64,000 nt of DNA. Origin: Anabas testudineus. Taxonomy: Eukaryota; Chordata; Actinopteri; Anabantiformes; Anabantidae. The notes under the pieces are model-generated. The model worked only from the letters and a program-made list of their open reading frames with translations. It was not told where the DNA came from and did no database searches. A program made the translations under genes and the position numbers. The stretch's first letter is position 1. Every line of letters starts with the position of its first letter. The DNA is taken from contig NC_046626.1 in the NCBI RefSeq assembly GCF_900324465.2, positions 6,593,459-6,657,458 of the forward strand. The letters run 5' to 3'. Shown here in pieces: positions 1 to 28,503 of this stretch.

Positions 1-3000
1 GACTTAGGATTTGCTTGAGACTTGAACATTATGACTTGAATCTTGCTTGTAACTTCAAAACATATGACTTGCTCCCAATCCCAGGAGGAATATTTCATAT
101 TTTTTGGCCCACCTGTCACTATTATACGAGTTAATCTCTTCTTCATCACATTCAGTAGGATCAGGATCAAGGATCTCAGGTGCAGCTACATGATATGTAC
201 CATCTGTAACACTGAAATAAAAAAATATGTATAAACATTTACATTATTGTACTAGTAATAAAACAAAAACAATATGATTTGATTCATTATAGCTTGCCTA
301 TGTGCGATGTTGTCTTGAAGGTCATGGCTGCTTGGGCTTTCTTTAAGCTCTGCAGCAAAACCAGGGACAGGGTCAAATGATGAGAGCAGTGAGCCTGAAT
401 CCTGGTCCTCAGTGATGGAGGTTTCATGATCGTGATTTTTTGACTTTTGCTCAGGTTCTGGCTCAGGTTGTGAAATTCCATTGTCTGTCTTTAACTCTAG
501 ATCAACAGTGTGCTCGTCTTTTTCAAGGACCTGATAGATAAACAGAGGGATACTTAAGCTGTCAAGGTAAATCCATTAGTTAGATATTTATAGACCAACC
601 AAACACTTAAAGCTTCATATGTTTCAGAAACAATGAAACACAACTGAGATATGACTGAATGCACAAATAGGAAATGATATGTTTATTTTCAGTTTCAGTG
701 ACAGGTGAAAGATTTAAGTACTTCTGAATGTAAAACAACATTTTGCTAGGTTTCACAGTAAATTATTATACCTTTGAATATTGTTCTTTTTTGTCCACCT
801 CCTCTGTTGTCTGCTCCTTCATTTGTTGATCATCCTCTGTCAACAGCTCATTTTCAGTCAAGGACTGGGTAGGTGAAACCCAGCTTCCCTGAACCTAGGC
901 AAAAAAAACACACAGGTACAGTTTAATCACAGAATCAAAAACTTCTACTAATCAGATGGAGCTACAGATACATTTTGCAAATCTAAAAATAAACTTGAAA
1001 CCTCTACAAACCTCTACAACTGATGCTACCTTGAGATGTTCAGTCTTTTCCTCTGACTCTTCCTCCGAACTGATGTCCTGTGAGGACATGGGCCTCTGGG
1101 CCTCTTGGTCCGACTCCATACAACCAACATAGCAACGAGGGTGCCTACAAGACAAAGGGAATGATAAGGCAGTTTCTATGAACTTGGAAAAAACACACTC
1201 AGAGGCTCTTTAACTGTGCTACCTAAACATATTATCTGATGAAAAAAGTTGCATTCCAATGTCACAGTGTGACACATGAGAAAGTCCAGGTGGCCTGCAC
1301 CCCAATGTAGATAATGTATCTTATCTGTATGCAGAGTCAGGGAATGTTGTCAATGTCACGAGACACACCTCAAGCAAGCTGGATATTTCTCAACACAACA
1401 TATGAGTTTAAAATATTAATGTGATATCTGCAATATGATTTAATGTTATTTATAATCTAATGTGTCTTGTTTAAGTCTCATGTGTTGCCTGAAAAAAAAA
1501 TGAAGATTTACTTGTTTTAAAGTTATAATTGCTTCTGCAGTTTCTCCTGTAGTCTCAGTCTTCTGCTTATTGTTCAGTTCTTTTGTTTGAAACCACAGCA
1601 GCAGGGTACCAGACAATGTCACCTTTCTGTGAGGGAAAAGCTCCTCCATCTCCAAGGCCACACTTTAACAGCAACTGTAACTTGTCAACAATCTAGGTAA
1701 TTGTCTGGATTTTAATCCGATTTACAGGTCAAGTACTTCACTTGGCTGGCTGGTGTTAATACTTTGTTGATCTGACTTGAGAGACTTAAGGTAACAAAAG
1801 AGCATTTGTTTTCTAATTGAAAGCCAGCAGGCATAATGTAACACCCAAAACAGCCTGAGTGGTGTTAAGGCATGGACTGCTGAATAATTCACTAACTAGT
1901 AATTAATAAAAAAAAAAAAGTAAAAAAATGTTCTCGATGATGACAACTGTAATGTTGTACTTTGCTGTAAAATAGAACTGAAAAATTGGTAAAAATAGGA
2001 AGTTGTGGGTAAAGGATTACAAACACAACAACAGATTTCTTAAAGAACAGACTGGACATGCAGGAGTTAGCTGCCTACTACTGCAACAAATAAAATTAAT
2101 ACACATCACCCATAAGTGCAAAGATCAAATACAGGTGTCCACTGTCATCAAGACGATGTACAATGCAATGATGTCATTTTTATTGCAGGTAAAATGTTGT
2201 CATAATATTGTATTGTATCATATGTCAATTACCCCACTGACTACACCTGTGCTTTTCCAGATACAACAAGTCAGATTACTTTACCTTCTGTAAACTGAAA
2301 TAAGGTTAATTCCACAGTCTACCATGAACACAAAGATGTCATCTAACGGGCTGGGAAATACAACTTAAACCTATATCACAATATTTTAGTGTTAACAATA
2401 AAAGTAAAGATATGACTGACATACTGAAACAATATTTTCACCAACACAAGTCATATCAGTATATATTCTTTAGGGTCAAGCAAACAGGATCCGTGATCAG
2501 GAATAATAACCCTAAAAATGAAGAAACACAGACTAAACAGATTGGAGAGTTTAAACTAGTGATCCATTTTTTTAATCATTTGACTTAGCACTTTGCCTTT
2601 TGGCTCAGTTTTTCACCATGCTTACTGTGTTTGTGGGCTCATGTGATATGCCCGTGATATGGTGTGCATGAAAACTCATCATGCAGCTAGACTGTCATTA
2701 TAACACTGACAAGTTTTTATCATGAGAAGTAATTATCAGAATATATCATGGACAGTAAGATATGACATATCTTTACATTTTACTAAAATGTACTGTTCCA
2801 ACAGCATACCCAAAATACATTAACAGTGCAAAATAACTCGTAACTTCCCTCTAAAACGAGATTTAGAGCGATGTTGGGGAAAGTAGGCCAGGCCAACATC
2901 ACTAACATAGATCTTAATACCATATTACATCATATCTCCCTCCCTCCCTTCACTCTATCTGAAGTTTAGCAATCATTGTGTGACATGTAATGTTTTGTTG

Positions 3001-3776
3001 TTTATCTTTTAACAACATGAGGAGAGCTTATAATCATCCTACATAATCTACCTCTCTGCTGGTTAAATGGTGTCCTGTCAGATTTACACAGAGTTCACAG
3101 CCTCCAGATTTTAAGAGGGCTGGCGTGACTGACAGGCCCATAATCCTGTCAGGATATGATGAACCAGGTCTGTGTTACGCCGGCTAATGCTATAGCCCTG
3201 GGACAATATGGACAGTGGGATTTTACAGCTACAGCAGGCTCAGCAGAGATATTAACGAGGAGGGGCTGGTTGTTTCATTCAGGCTCTTCCATGGTTACAC
3301 TTGTCAGCTAAGCTAAAGGTGATTCGTACAGAGCTGACACAAACTTCTATAGGCTGATTAAACTTGAAAATCCACCACAACCACAATGGCCATATTAGTG
3401 AAAGCTAATATTTTAGGGAGAACTTAACCAATCCGCATCAAACATAAACAGGTTGGTAGGCAGCAGCTTATGCTAACTCTTAACACTGACTAGTCTGAAG
3501 TCAGCCAGGTGCCACATCACAGCGTAACGTTACGGTAATATTGACGCTAACTTGAGTTAGCTAGCTAGTTAGCTAGCTACTGCACTCTTAACTGATTTTT
3601 AGACAATAATTACATCGTCAGTTTCGAAGACAGTTTTGTAGGTTTCGCATTCAATATATTCCCATGAAACAATGACACTCTATTTAGTTAGAACAAATTT
3701 AACCAACTTACCAACAGACCACAGCTACACACAGACACACTGACACAACTCGCCATAGCAGTGCTGTCATCTTCAT
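1..3776 (-). CDS. suco: Probable SUCO (SUN domain-containing ossification factor), 5' exons only
   Basis: Five exons can be chained with consistent phase on the minus strand: 3712-3776, 1030-1144, 772-894, 298-530 and 113-211. The start ATG (3776) opens a hydrophobic signal-like stretch (MKMTALLWRVVSVCLCVAVV). About 190 residues rich in Glu, Asp, Ser and Gln follow, with no fold visible. The gene continues off the left edge, so the diagnostic SUN domain is not in view. SUCO is an ER-associated, SUN-domain glycoprotein involved in bone formation, and its human N-terminus is likewise a signal peptide followed by a long acidic low-complexity lumenal region. The assignment rests on that architecture and on human DNM3 and SUCO being close neighbours. 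Sequence identity in this part is too weak to prove it. The intron between exons 4 and 5 uses a GC donor. Other secreted acidic proteins remain possible. Confidence 0.5.
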
Positions 3777-5390
3777 CCCTCTCCTGCCGGGACAGACATC
3801 CTCGCCGTACTCAGAAATGGCTGTAGTTATATAATTTTAGTTAACCAGCGGTCTCTTCAGTTGTGTATAACATAAAGGCGCCCGCTGTTTCCTGTTTATT
3901 TAGCTAAAGTTGGCTGTTAAATGGGTGAAGTGTGATGCTAGCCGCTGTAGCTTGTCACCGCCACTCAGCCAACTGTCCAATGACAGAGCGCAGGGGCTGT
4001 TGCGCAGTTCAAACCTGGGCTGGGTGCGCTCGTTTCATTCGCCGCGGTCGTCCGAGTGGGTGGCACTTCATCATAAGAGTGTTTAAAAGCAGGATAAGGG
4101 AGGGTAATTTTGCGTCCAAATGTTTCTCATACTTGCATCATGTATGATTTGCAATTACAAAATATTCCCATCATTTTAAAAATATCTACATTACTAGCAC
4201 TACTATTACTACGTAGTCGTATATTAATCACCGACATGTGGTGTGTAGTGGGTGAATAACACCAAAGCCACGTCAACAGCTGATAGAAAACAATAACATG
4301 GAATAAACTTGAAACATAAATAAATTAAAAAAAAAAGATCCAATACCAAAACTTTTATGGAGAAAGGAGTTGTTACATCCTTGTGTCAAAATGAAGTAAT
4401 TCCAGTTTGTAACATACGTTAATTAGTAAGTGTCCTCCATCCTTCTTTTTTTTTTTTTTTTTTTTTTTTTTTTGACATGAGGCACAGAAATGAGAGTACA
4501 CTGTATTTATGAAATTACTGTAAAATTAGTAGGCCTCTGCTGCCATCATGTGGTGCTTTGATTTCTCCATCATCTAAATATCGTCCTGTAAAAGTGATTA
4601 CTGTCTTTTCTAGTCTGCAGCATGTGCACCACTTAATATCCATAACTAAAACAAACAAACAGAAAAAAAAAACATCACATATACCAATTTAGATCTAGTG
4701 ATTACTATAGTTAGTACATGCAGTCAAGGATTTGATCACCAAACATCAAACACTGTGTTGGCACTAAACAACATGTAGGTCTGTTTGTAGTATAAAGTGA
4801 TTTGGTGTAGAGTGAATAATTTTATATTATATACAACCAATGTCAGTTCTATATCATACTGGTACTCTAACAAATACATTATACATATATTATATATATA
4901 GAGATATATTTGTTGAGCGTAATACATTTTACGCAACAGATTTTTTTAAGAATTAGAAATAGAGGACAGAATTCATTTCTGTTAATTTTATAATCTAGTT
5001 GTGCATTAACTGGACTTATTTAGATGTTGCATGCCAACAATACCAATTACTGTGCCAAAAGTGACTTATTGTATCACATGTATACCTGTTCATAGTGTTT
5101 GGCTATAAGAAATAATTGAATAATCAAACACTTGTAATATTTGTCCAGTAGACCATCACATATTTAGTTGTAAATTAGCTATAGCTATTTGTTGCATGGA
5201 CCAGGTAGACAAAGTACCTACTGATAATACATTAAATTTCTGTATATATGCTTTATATAAGTAAGTACATACATACATATTGTTTGCGAACAGCTTATTT
5301 TTGCTGCTCTCTAGTGAGAAGCATTCATAAATATATATCCCAATTCAGAAACCCAGTGGCGGAAAACAGTGGAGACTGTTGACAGATATA
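3777..5390. other. suco promoter side and intergenic DNA
   Basis: A short GC- and CpG-richer stretch (about 3780-4080) lies directly upstream of the suco start and is the likely promoter. The remainder to the dnm3 3' end is AT-rich, with a run of 28 T at 4446-4473. No coding exon or RNA gene is seen. Confidence 0.5.
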
Positions 5391-7072
5391 TTATGAGGAA
5401 GAAGTTTATTGAAGAGTGATACAGAGACACCGAAAATAACAACTGATGCAATTCCCCCACGTTAACATATACCCCCTGCTAGATAATACCGTCTCACTAC
5501 AACTGCAACCACTTTGTTGTTTACTTGTTCAGCAGATTTCTTTTTTCCAACTTGACAATTCTCTTTTTACATTTAGCTTTGGCAATACAGAATTGTAATT
5601 CATGCCGGTAAGGCAGTCTAAATTAGAGAGAAGAGAGCATTTAGTGAATAGAGATATAGAGAACAGTTAAAGCGCTAGGATCCTTGATGAGGTCTTTATA
5701 GTCCACAGGTACAGTATCTCCTTATCATTACCTATATACATCAGAACACAGTTTGGGCCCACATACACAATAACAAACTGACAGAGAAGCACTTGAACAT
5801 TTACAATACCACCTTAAGCTTCGATGCAGTTGCTGACTGACCATCTGGCTTTGGTGGTTGTCAGTAGAGGAAATAAGAGAGGCTAGAAGAATTGAGAAAG
5901 ACAAGGAGGGCTAGTTTGTGATGTGCATGGGGTTGCATGTTTCAAACCTGAGAAAAAGGCTAAATGGAAACATGTAAAAGCGTGTTTGTTGTTCATTCAT
6001 GGATGAACCCGTGTTTGCCATGGTAGGTAGTGACTTTTTTTTTTTACTGTCAAGTTTTATCTCACCACAGCATCTGAATTGAAGCTTAAGGTTGCAAGGG
6101 TCACAACTTGACCATTGATACAGCACAGGTGGACACCTATGACAAGGTTAAATGCGTTATTGAGGCTGTTTCCATATAGAGAATATTGAAGGTGCTCCTC
6201 AGCCTTGCTATGTGTGTATGGCTGCTACTACAACACAGGAACAATTCACACAAGTCCAACATTTAAATTTACCCCACAGGGTTTAATGAATCATCATTAA
6301 CAGCTTTGACCATGAAAACAAACACAACTGAAACGCCAACAAACGTGCAGACAGACAGCACATGCACACGTGTCCTCTCACACACATACACAGAATTGCA
6401 CACACACAAGCACACACACACACACACACACATATGCACACATACTAAAATACAACTTCTGTCCCTAAGAGAACATTAAGCTGATAATTAACACTTACTA
6501 CAGGGGGCATTATACAATAAATTAATACAATACTAAATTAAACTCAGCCTACATATAGGCAAATTAGTCCCACCCCTGTATACATACATGCACACACGCA
6601 AACACACACACAAACACTCACACGCACGCACACACACACACACATACACTCTACATACACACTCCATTGCAATAAAAGCAGCTTATGTGCCATGCTGCAT
6701 ATTGGAATGAGTAGGGCAGTACGACTGCTGAGCGTATTGTCATGTAGAAGCAGCAAGTGGGGGGTAGTGGCTGACTTGGCGAAGGGTTTGTGGAAGGAAG
6801 GTTCCAGGGATTGATACTGGGTAGTGGATCTGCTAAGCAAACCTGGATCACAGGCGAGCAACAAGCACACATACACATACACCACAAGACAAGTACCATA
6901 TTGTACATAGATATATGGACATCGTCACCTGGCAGGAAATTGAGGGTCAAAGGGGTCAAAGGCTTCAGTGTCTGTGCTAAGGAAAGACCAGGACAGCAGA
7001 AGCCATGGCTAAGAGAGGGGGGATGGAGTAGATGAGGGAGGGATAAGGGCATGAGGAAACCCCTTTTGATGA
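5391..7072 (-). other. dnm3: Probable dnm3 3' untranslated region
   Basis: This stretch lies between the dnm3 stop codon and a minus-strand AATAAA at 5405-5410, so a 3' UTR of about 1.7 kb is inferred. It contains CA microsatellites at 6411-6432 and 6590-6646. Open frames crossing those repeats (about 6544-6885) are artefacts of low complexity. Confidence 0.5.
5405..5410 (-). other. dnm3: Candidate dnm3 polyadenylation signal
   Basis: AATAAA on the minus strand, the first plausible signal downstream of the dnm3 stop with an AT-rich context. Position only; no transcript evidence. Confidence 0.35.
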
Positions 7073-23160
<16,088 letters not shown>

Positions 23161-26100
23161 ATGGCATTTTATGACGCCTCGCTGTGCGCACATCAATTCA
23201 CTGATGTGATTAGTTATATGCTTTGTGAAACTGACGTTTGAAAACATAAAGCCTGTGAAAAGGGGGGGGTTGCGTTCACTGGACATTAGAGTGCTTGGTC
23301 CCAAATTGTCACTGCAGACCGAGGCTAGAAGCGGTCATGCGCAAAGGACGCTGCCATTCCGTGTTAACCAAGACATTTCACTAACTCAACTAATACCTGC
23401 TGTCGTGAAGTGATCTAAGAGGAAATATCTGCTTTGTTTTTGAAGCCTGTCGATGAGAGGTTGAAAAGAAATCTGATATCATCGTGGTACATCGAGACTA
23501 CAACAGGCACCAGAGTCTGCGCCCCCGTCCATTCATTAATGACAGGAAAGCCTCATCGATTTAGTCGGTGTTTGCCCTTTTTATCATGGGCTCCGGCCTG
23601 ATCGGTCTGCTTGACACATCTCGTTGTAGTGAACTGAACCAGCGCTAGGTGGCAGTAGTAACCTGACCCGTGTTAAATGATGTTATTTTAGTTGTACTGT
23701 AGGAATAAATCCATTTTAATACATTTTATATAAACTCACAGTCGTTGGGAATAAACTCATTTATCCTGCTGTGAAGTGCTTGTTCCTATGTTGTTTCTGT
23801 GTTGTTAGGATAATATGAAGTTTTACGCTGACATAAAAACTGTCAGAGTGACGCAGTTCTGTGGTTAATCTCAAGATTGACCCCTGTGACCTTACTTAGT
23901 TGACAGGAAGAAGATATGTGAGCAGGAGTGTCCAGTAACATCAACATCAATCCAACACCTCTCTCCCTCACCCTTTCTCCCTCAACTGCCTGAATGTCTT
24001 TCATCCTCTGCCAATGATCCTGTTTCCTGGGGTATCTGGGGCAACAGAAGAGTTGGTCTCCAGGTCAGTATTTAGGGTTTAAAAATATAGGTAGGACTGT
24101 TTTTAAACCATGGACCGCCAGTCACTACACCACTGACCTGTCCTCCTACTGCAGGGACACTAATAAAGAGGCCCTGGATGATTTGGGGGCATTAGAGCTG
24201 TAGGGTTTCCATAGATCACTCCAGGAATTATACTAATTATGAAGACAGGGGTGCCACTGAGATGGGTTCTGTGAGCTAAATCTTTCAAGGACACCCATGC
24301 CACATATCATATCATAGTATTTCATAGCATTGCATACCATAGCATAGCAATCTATAGTATAGTATAATATAGTACAGTGCAGTACAGGTAGTGGTAGTGC
24401 AGTATAGCATTATTTATTATAGTTTAGCACATGATAAGACAAACCAATCTAGCACAATCATGTAATAGCATCCTATAATATAGTATACACTAGCAAGGGG
24501 TAGCATAAAAGTGTAGTGTATAGTATAGTACAGGATGGCACAAAATATTTAACATAGTATAGTGTATATAGTATAACATATATATATATATATAATATAT
24601 TATTGTCTTGCATTGCACTGCATTAGTATACATTGTTACAGCAATACATTACAAAGCATTACAGTTCCCAGTAGTATTATTACAAACTGCTGAACTACTG
24701 CATCATCCCTACATTATGGTATGGTGACTGTATTATATTGTTTATTACTTGTTAGTTTCGTCCAGATTAAATATCTCACCATGGAATACTTCATGTACCG
24801 TTTCTAAATCACCAAAACATAGCAGTGAATGATGTGTTCAGGTGTTTGCATTCAGAAGTTAAGGTAACAAGACAAGAATGTAAAATGTCATCCAGGTAAA
24901 CTGTTCCTTAGAAAATGTGTTATGTTTTATAATGTTTTATAATAAAGTGCTATGAGTGTGTGTGTGTGTGTCATTGTGTTTTTTGAATAAAGGACAGATG
25001 GTCGAGTGCTGGTGGTGAACAGATTATTGGCTTCAGGTCAAACGGAGGCCATAGAGAGTAGTTTTTAACATGTTGATCTCCACGCATCACTCCATCATCA
25101 CCGTGAATCATCTATTTCCCAATGCTTCATTGCAGCACGGTGCTTGGACAAGATGTTGCTGTCTGCCTACCGCGTGTGAACGCACCAAAATTATGAGTGT
25201 GTCCCATTTGAGCAGCACCAGAACATGAGCTGCCCTTGCAAGTGAGATCAGTGTTTTCTGCAGAGCACGAAGTTACAGAGAGTACTGCAGACACAGCTGC
25301 TGAACGTGAAAACAGCTTCAGCTTTATATTTGTTTTCATGGAAGGAATTCAGTGGACTTACTCTCTCAAATGAGATTACAAGGCCACTGAGATAAAATAC
25401 TGTATAAAGTCAAAGGTTGCAAACTATTCAGGAATCCAGCATTTGAGAAAAACATCTGTCTAAAATGTTTTTCTTTTTTCTTTTTTATGGTACATTTCTG
25501 AAATCATGTGCCTCAGGTGAAGAGCCCTATCATTAAACTGTCATCATTGGGGGAAGAACAGTGGCCCAAATGGATAACACGCAGTCGGACAATTGCTCAA
25601 CACACACGCACAGAATGAGTTTGTGGTGAGAAAAGAGGAATTTACTGAAACTGTTGAATGTAGGTATTAGAGCCTGTGGAGTCCCATAACACGTACTTAT
25701 AAAAACAATGTGCCGGGAGGCTGATATGAGGAGATATTAGTGGAAATTACAATAAGCCGAATTCCACAGTTTTCACACTGTGTATTTAGATAAAGGGATG
25801 TCACAAAAGACAGGAACACACTGGTTATAGACAAGGGAATACCTCAGTGTAAGATCTCTCAGCTGGACATCAATTGTATTTGTCATATTTTAAATCTTAA
25901 AACATCTAATTAGGCACTTGCAGCCTAAAGAAAGACATAACATAAAGGAAGTAACAAGACGAGACCTTTAAGAGTCACAATACACGACAAAGTAAAATAA
26001 AAACTTACAGAATATGATACCAAGAGTAAAACAGGTTGTGTCTCTGGCCTGATGTTCATTGTTCTGTTTGCATGCACAACTGTCTGTGCACTGGGAACCT

Positions 26101-28330
26101 CTGGTGTGGCATCTGTGCTGAGGTGCCAAAGACCAAACAACACCTAGTCTACCACTGGTTTCATGTGTGTAGGAGTGTGATTCACTGCGAATATACATTG
26201 AAAAGCATGAGGCAGATCATTTTTATTGCTTTTGAAACACATCACACTGACCCCCATTGAACCATTTAAACTGTAGCTCTAACCACAAACCCTCATATTC
26301 CCTTTTCTAATCAATTGCTCACAACCAGTCAAACCAAATGACTCATTTGAGCTTTGGCAACTTTCATTACAACACATGTAAAGTGTCAAGACTGTCTCCC
26401 TCTGTCTCATAAAACTGAACAGACAGACATTCAGTGAAAACAGTTCAGGACACAGGCCCTTCAGTTGCAGCCTGAACACTGAGGCTTATTGTCATAACGT
26501 CACCTATAGATTGAGGTGGGAGGTTGTGTTTAAGGGTGTTAAACCACCGAGTGCTCAGCGCTAGCCTGACTTGATGTGTCCATTACATTATACATTAACA
26601 AGCCAAAGGGGCACCCACGTAAATGCCTGTTATGCAACACTTCACACCTGTAAATGCACGTCTGGAGAGCCAGTGATTGTCCCGTGTGGGTGTTTTTCAA
26701 TTTTGCTCTTCGTCGCCACTGGAAAATGATGTTGACATTGTTTTAATGACTCAGTGTGAAAGAACTGGCACATCACCTTAATTGCTACCAAAGTCACTTT
26801 CCTTCTCTCTTACTTTCTCTTCTAAAGGAATAAACAAATCGTAGTGGCTCCATGTAAATTATTCTGATTCTGAGCATTTCATTTTCCATGGCCGTCCCCA
26901 TTCAGCCATCATACAGTTTCTCTCATCACGCTTTCTCTTCTGTGATGCCAGTGATCCTTTCTCTCCTGTTGCATAACATCATGCATTCAAACAAATATGG
27001 CAGTAAAATGTCATTTTAGAAATGCATGGTGTGAAGAATTCTGGGATTGTATTGTAAACTGTTTCCTGAAAACTGAAATCACTGCCAAAATACTAACACC
27101 TGCTATCAGAACAGTCATGACACTTAAGAGATAAAATATAAAGGTTTCAACACCGTTTACTTCAAAATGAATATGTTTAGCAGAAATACAAAGAGATCCT
27201 GGTTCCCTGTGGAGCTGCTTCAGCATATAGCAGGACTTCCTATGGAAAGGTTTGAGTGCACATTTTAATCTTCTATTCTGAGGAGCCTGGACTTTTAAAA
27301 GAGTCGTAATGTTACATAAGAAGAACACACCTCAGTGGCAAAGACACTGTGTAATAGTTGTAACTTTCCATGGGCTGTAAGACAGGTTTACCAGGCAGCA
27401 CGTTGATCTTGAGGAAAAAAAAGCACAGATGAAAAGGATATTAAAGAATGAGAATTCAGGAGAGGAACTACTTTATCATCACTTATTGACTTTACTTCCT
27501 CAGAGACCAGAATAATGTGTTTTGCCACAGTAGGCACACCGGTGTACCTGCAGTGTGTTCTGTTAGTGTATGTCAACACAGGAACAGGCCGAGTCTCCGG
27601 GGTGTCACATACAGGCAGCTGGAACACTGGATGATGTCGGTTATGTAAAGGTTTCTTTACTAACATGTGTCCAATAAAATAAAAATCCAAGGGCTTTTAT
27701 ATTTAATTTGTATGTGATGTCTTAAGCCAGGCTAGTGTCATGGTACAAAGGGATCACAGTGACAGTCTGTTGTATTGGTCGATCCATCAGTCCCTCTCCT
27801 TCGTCATTATTGAAATATCATTTTTGTTTTTATTTTTGGTGAAATGTCTCCACGCCCATCGGATTATTTGCTACCAAATTTATTCCACATGTTCAAGGTG
27901 CTCTAGGCCAATTCTCCTGTGCCAGCAGATGTGTTGTTGGCAAATGTAGACTTCCGATTTCCGAATTCCTAAACCCTTTTCCTCAATCACATGGTGGTTT
28001 ATTAGTACATTAGAGAGGAAGTAAATAGCACTGCAGTTGACAGCCAGTAGACACATAAAGAGATGCTGTCTAGTCAAAACAACCTTCAGCGACACATTGA
28101 CTGCTGAGACATGACGTAGGAATTTGCTACAGGAAAAAACAAACGTCAAATAATGTCTTTTTCCACTAATACCATGTGATTTTCACAGTTTGTCCCTTTC
28201 AGCATACCTCACCCAGCCACCAGCAAGAAGAAGAAACACGTGGAACTACACACGAGCTTCACATTCCTGGCTATTGCTTTCCCTGACACGCTCCTCATCC
28301 CCTCCCACTCCCTCTCAGTTAACTGTACAG
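23161..28330. other. Gene-poor interval between dnm3 and myoc
   Basis: No exon, RNA gene or clear transposon was recognised in about 5 kb. Open frames are short and have no recognisable homology. A degenerate TAGTA/CATAG-rich low-complexity stretch occupies about 24300-24600. Regulatory elements for dnm3 or myoc may lie here, but none can be named from the sequence. Confidence 0.5.
24300..24600. repeat. Degenerate pentamer-like low-complexity tract
   Basis: Imperfect repeats of TAGTA, CATAG and ATAGTATAG run for about 300 bp and end in a short (TA)n. They look like a decayed simple-sequence array. Confidence 0.6.
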
Positions 28331-28338
28331 TATAAATA
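28331..28338 (+). promoter_or_regulatory. myoc: TATA box of myoc
   Basis: TATAAATA lies 173 bp upstream of the myoc start codon. Initiation about 30 bp downstream (near 28360) would give a 5' UTR of roughly 140 nt. Confidence 0.6.
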
Positions 28339-28503
28339 ACCTACTCTGAGCATTGCTGGGATTCAGACACTGACCTGCAGATACTCAGGTGGGAATAGAG
28401 CTGAACAGAGAAAAAGGATCTGTCTTCTAAGCAGTGGAAGAGGAACACAAACAAGTGCATCTCAAATACTCGAGGATCACTAGTTTAGTCTGTCCCCACC
28501 AGG

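Noticed and set aside
1446-1661. Minus-strand open frame with plausible acceptor and donor inside suco intron 1
   Set aside because: Joining it to exon 1 creates a stop at the junction, and its end phase does not fit exon 2, whereas exon 1 to exon 2 fits directly.
6544-6885. Minus-strand frame with long Cys-Val repeat
   Set aside because: It is translation of CA microsatellite sequence in the dnm3 3' UTR; no homology.
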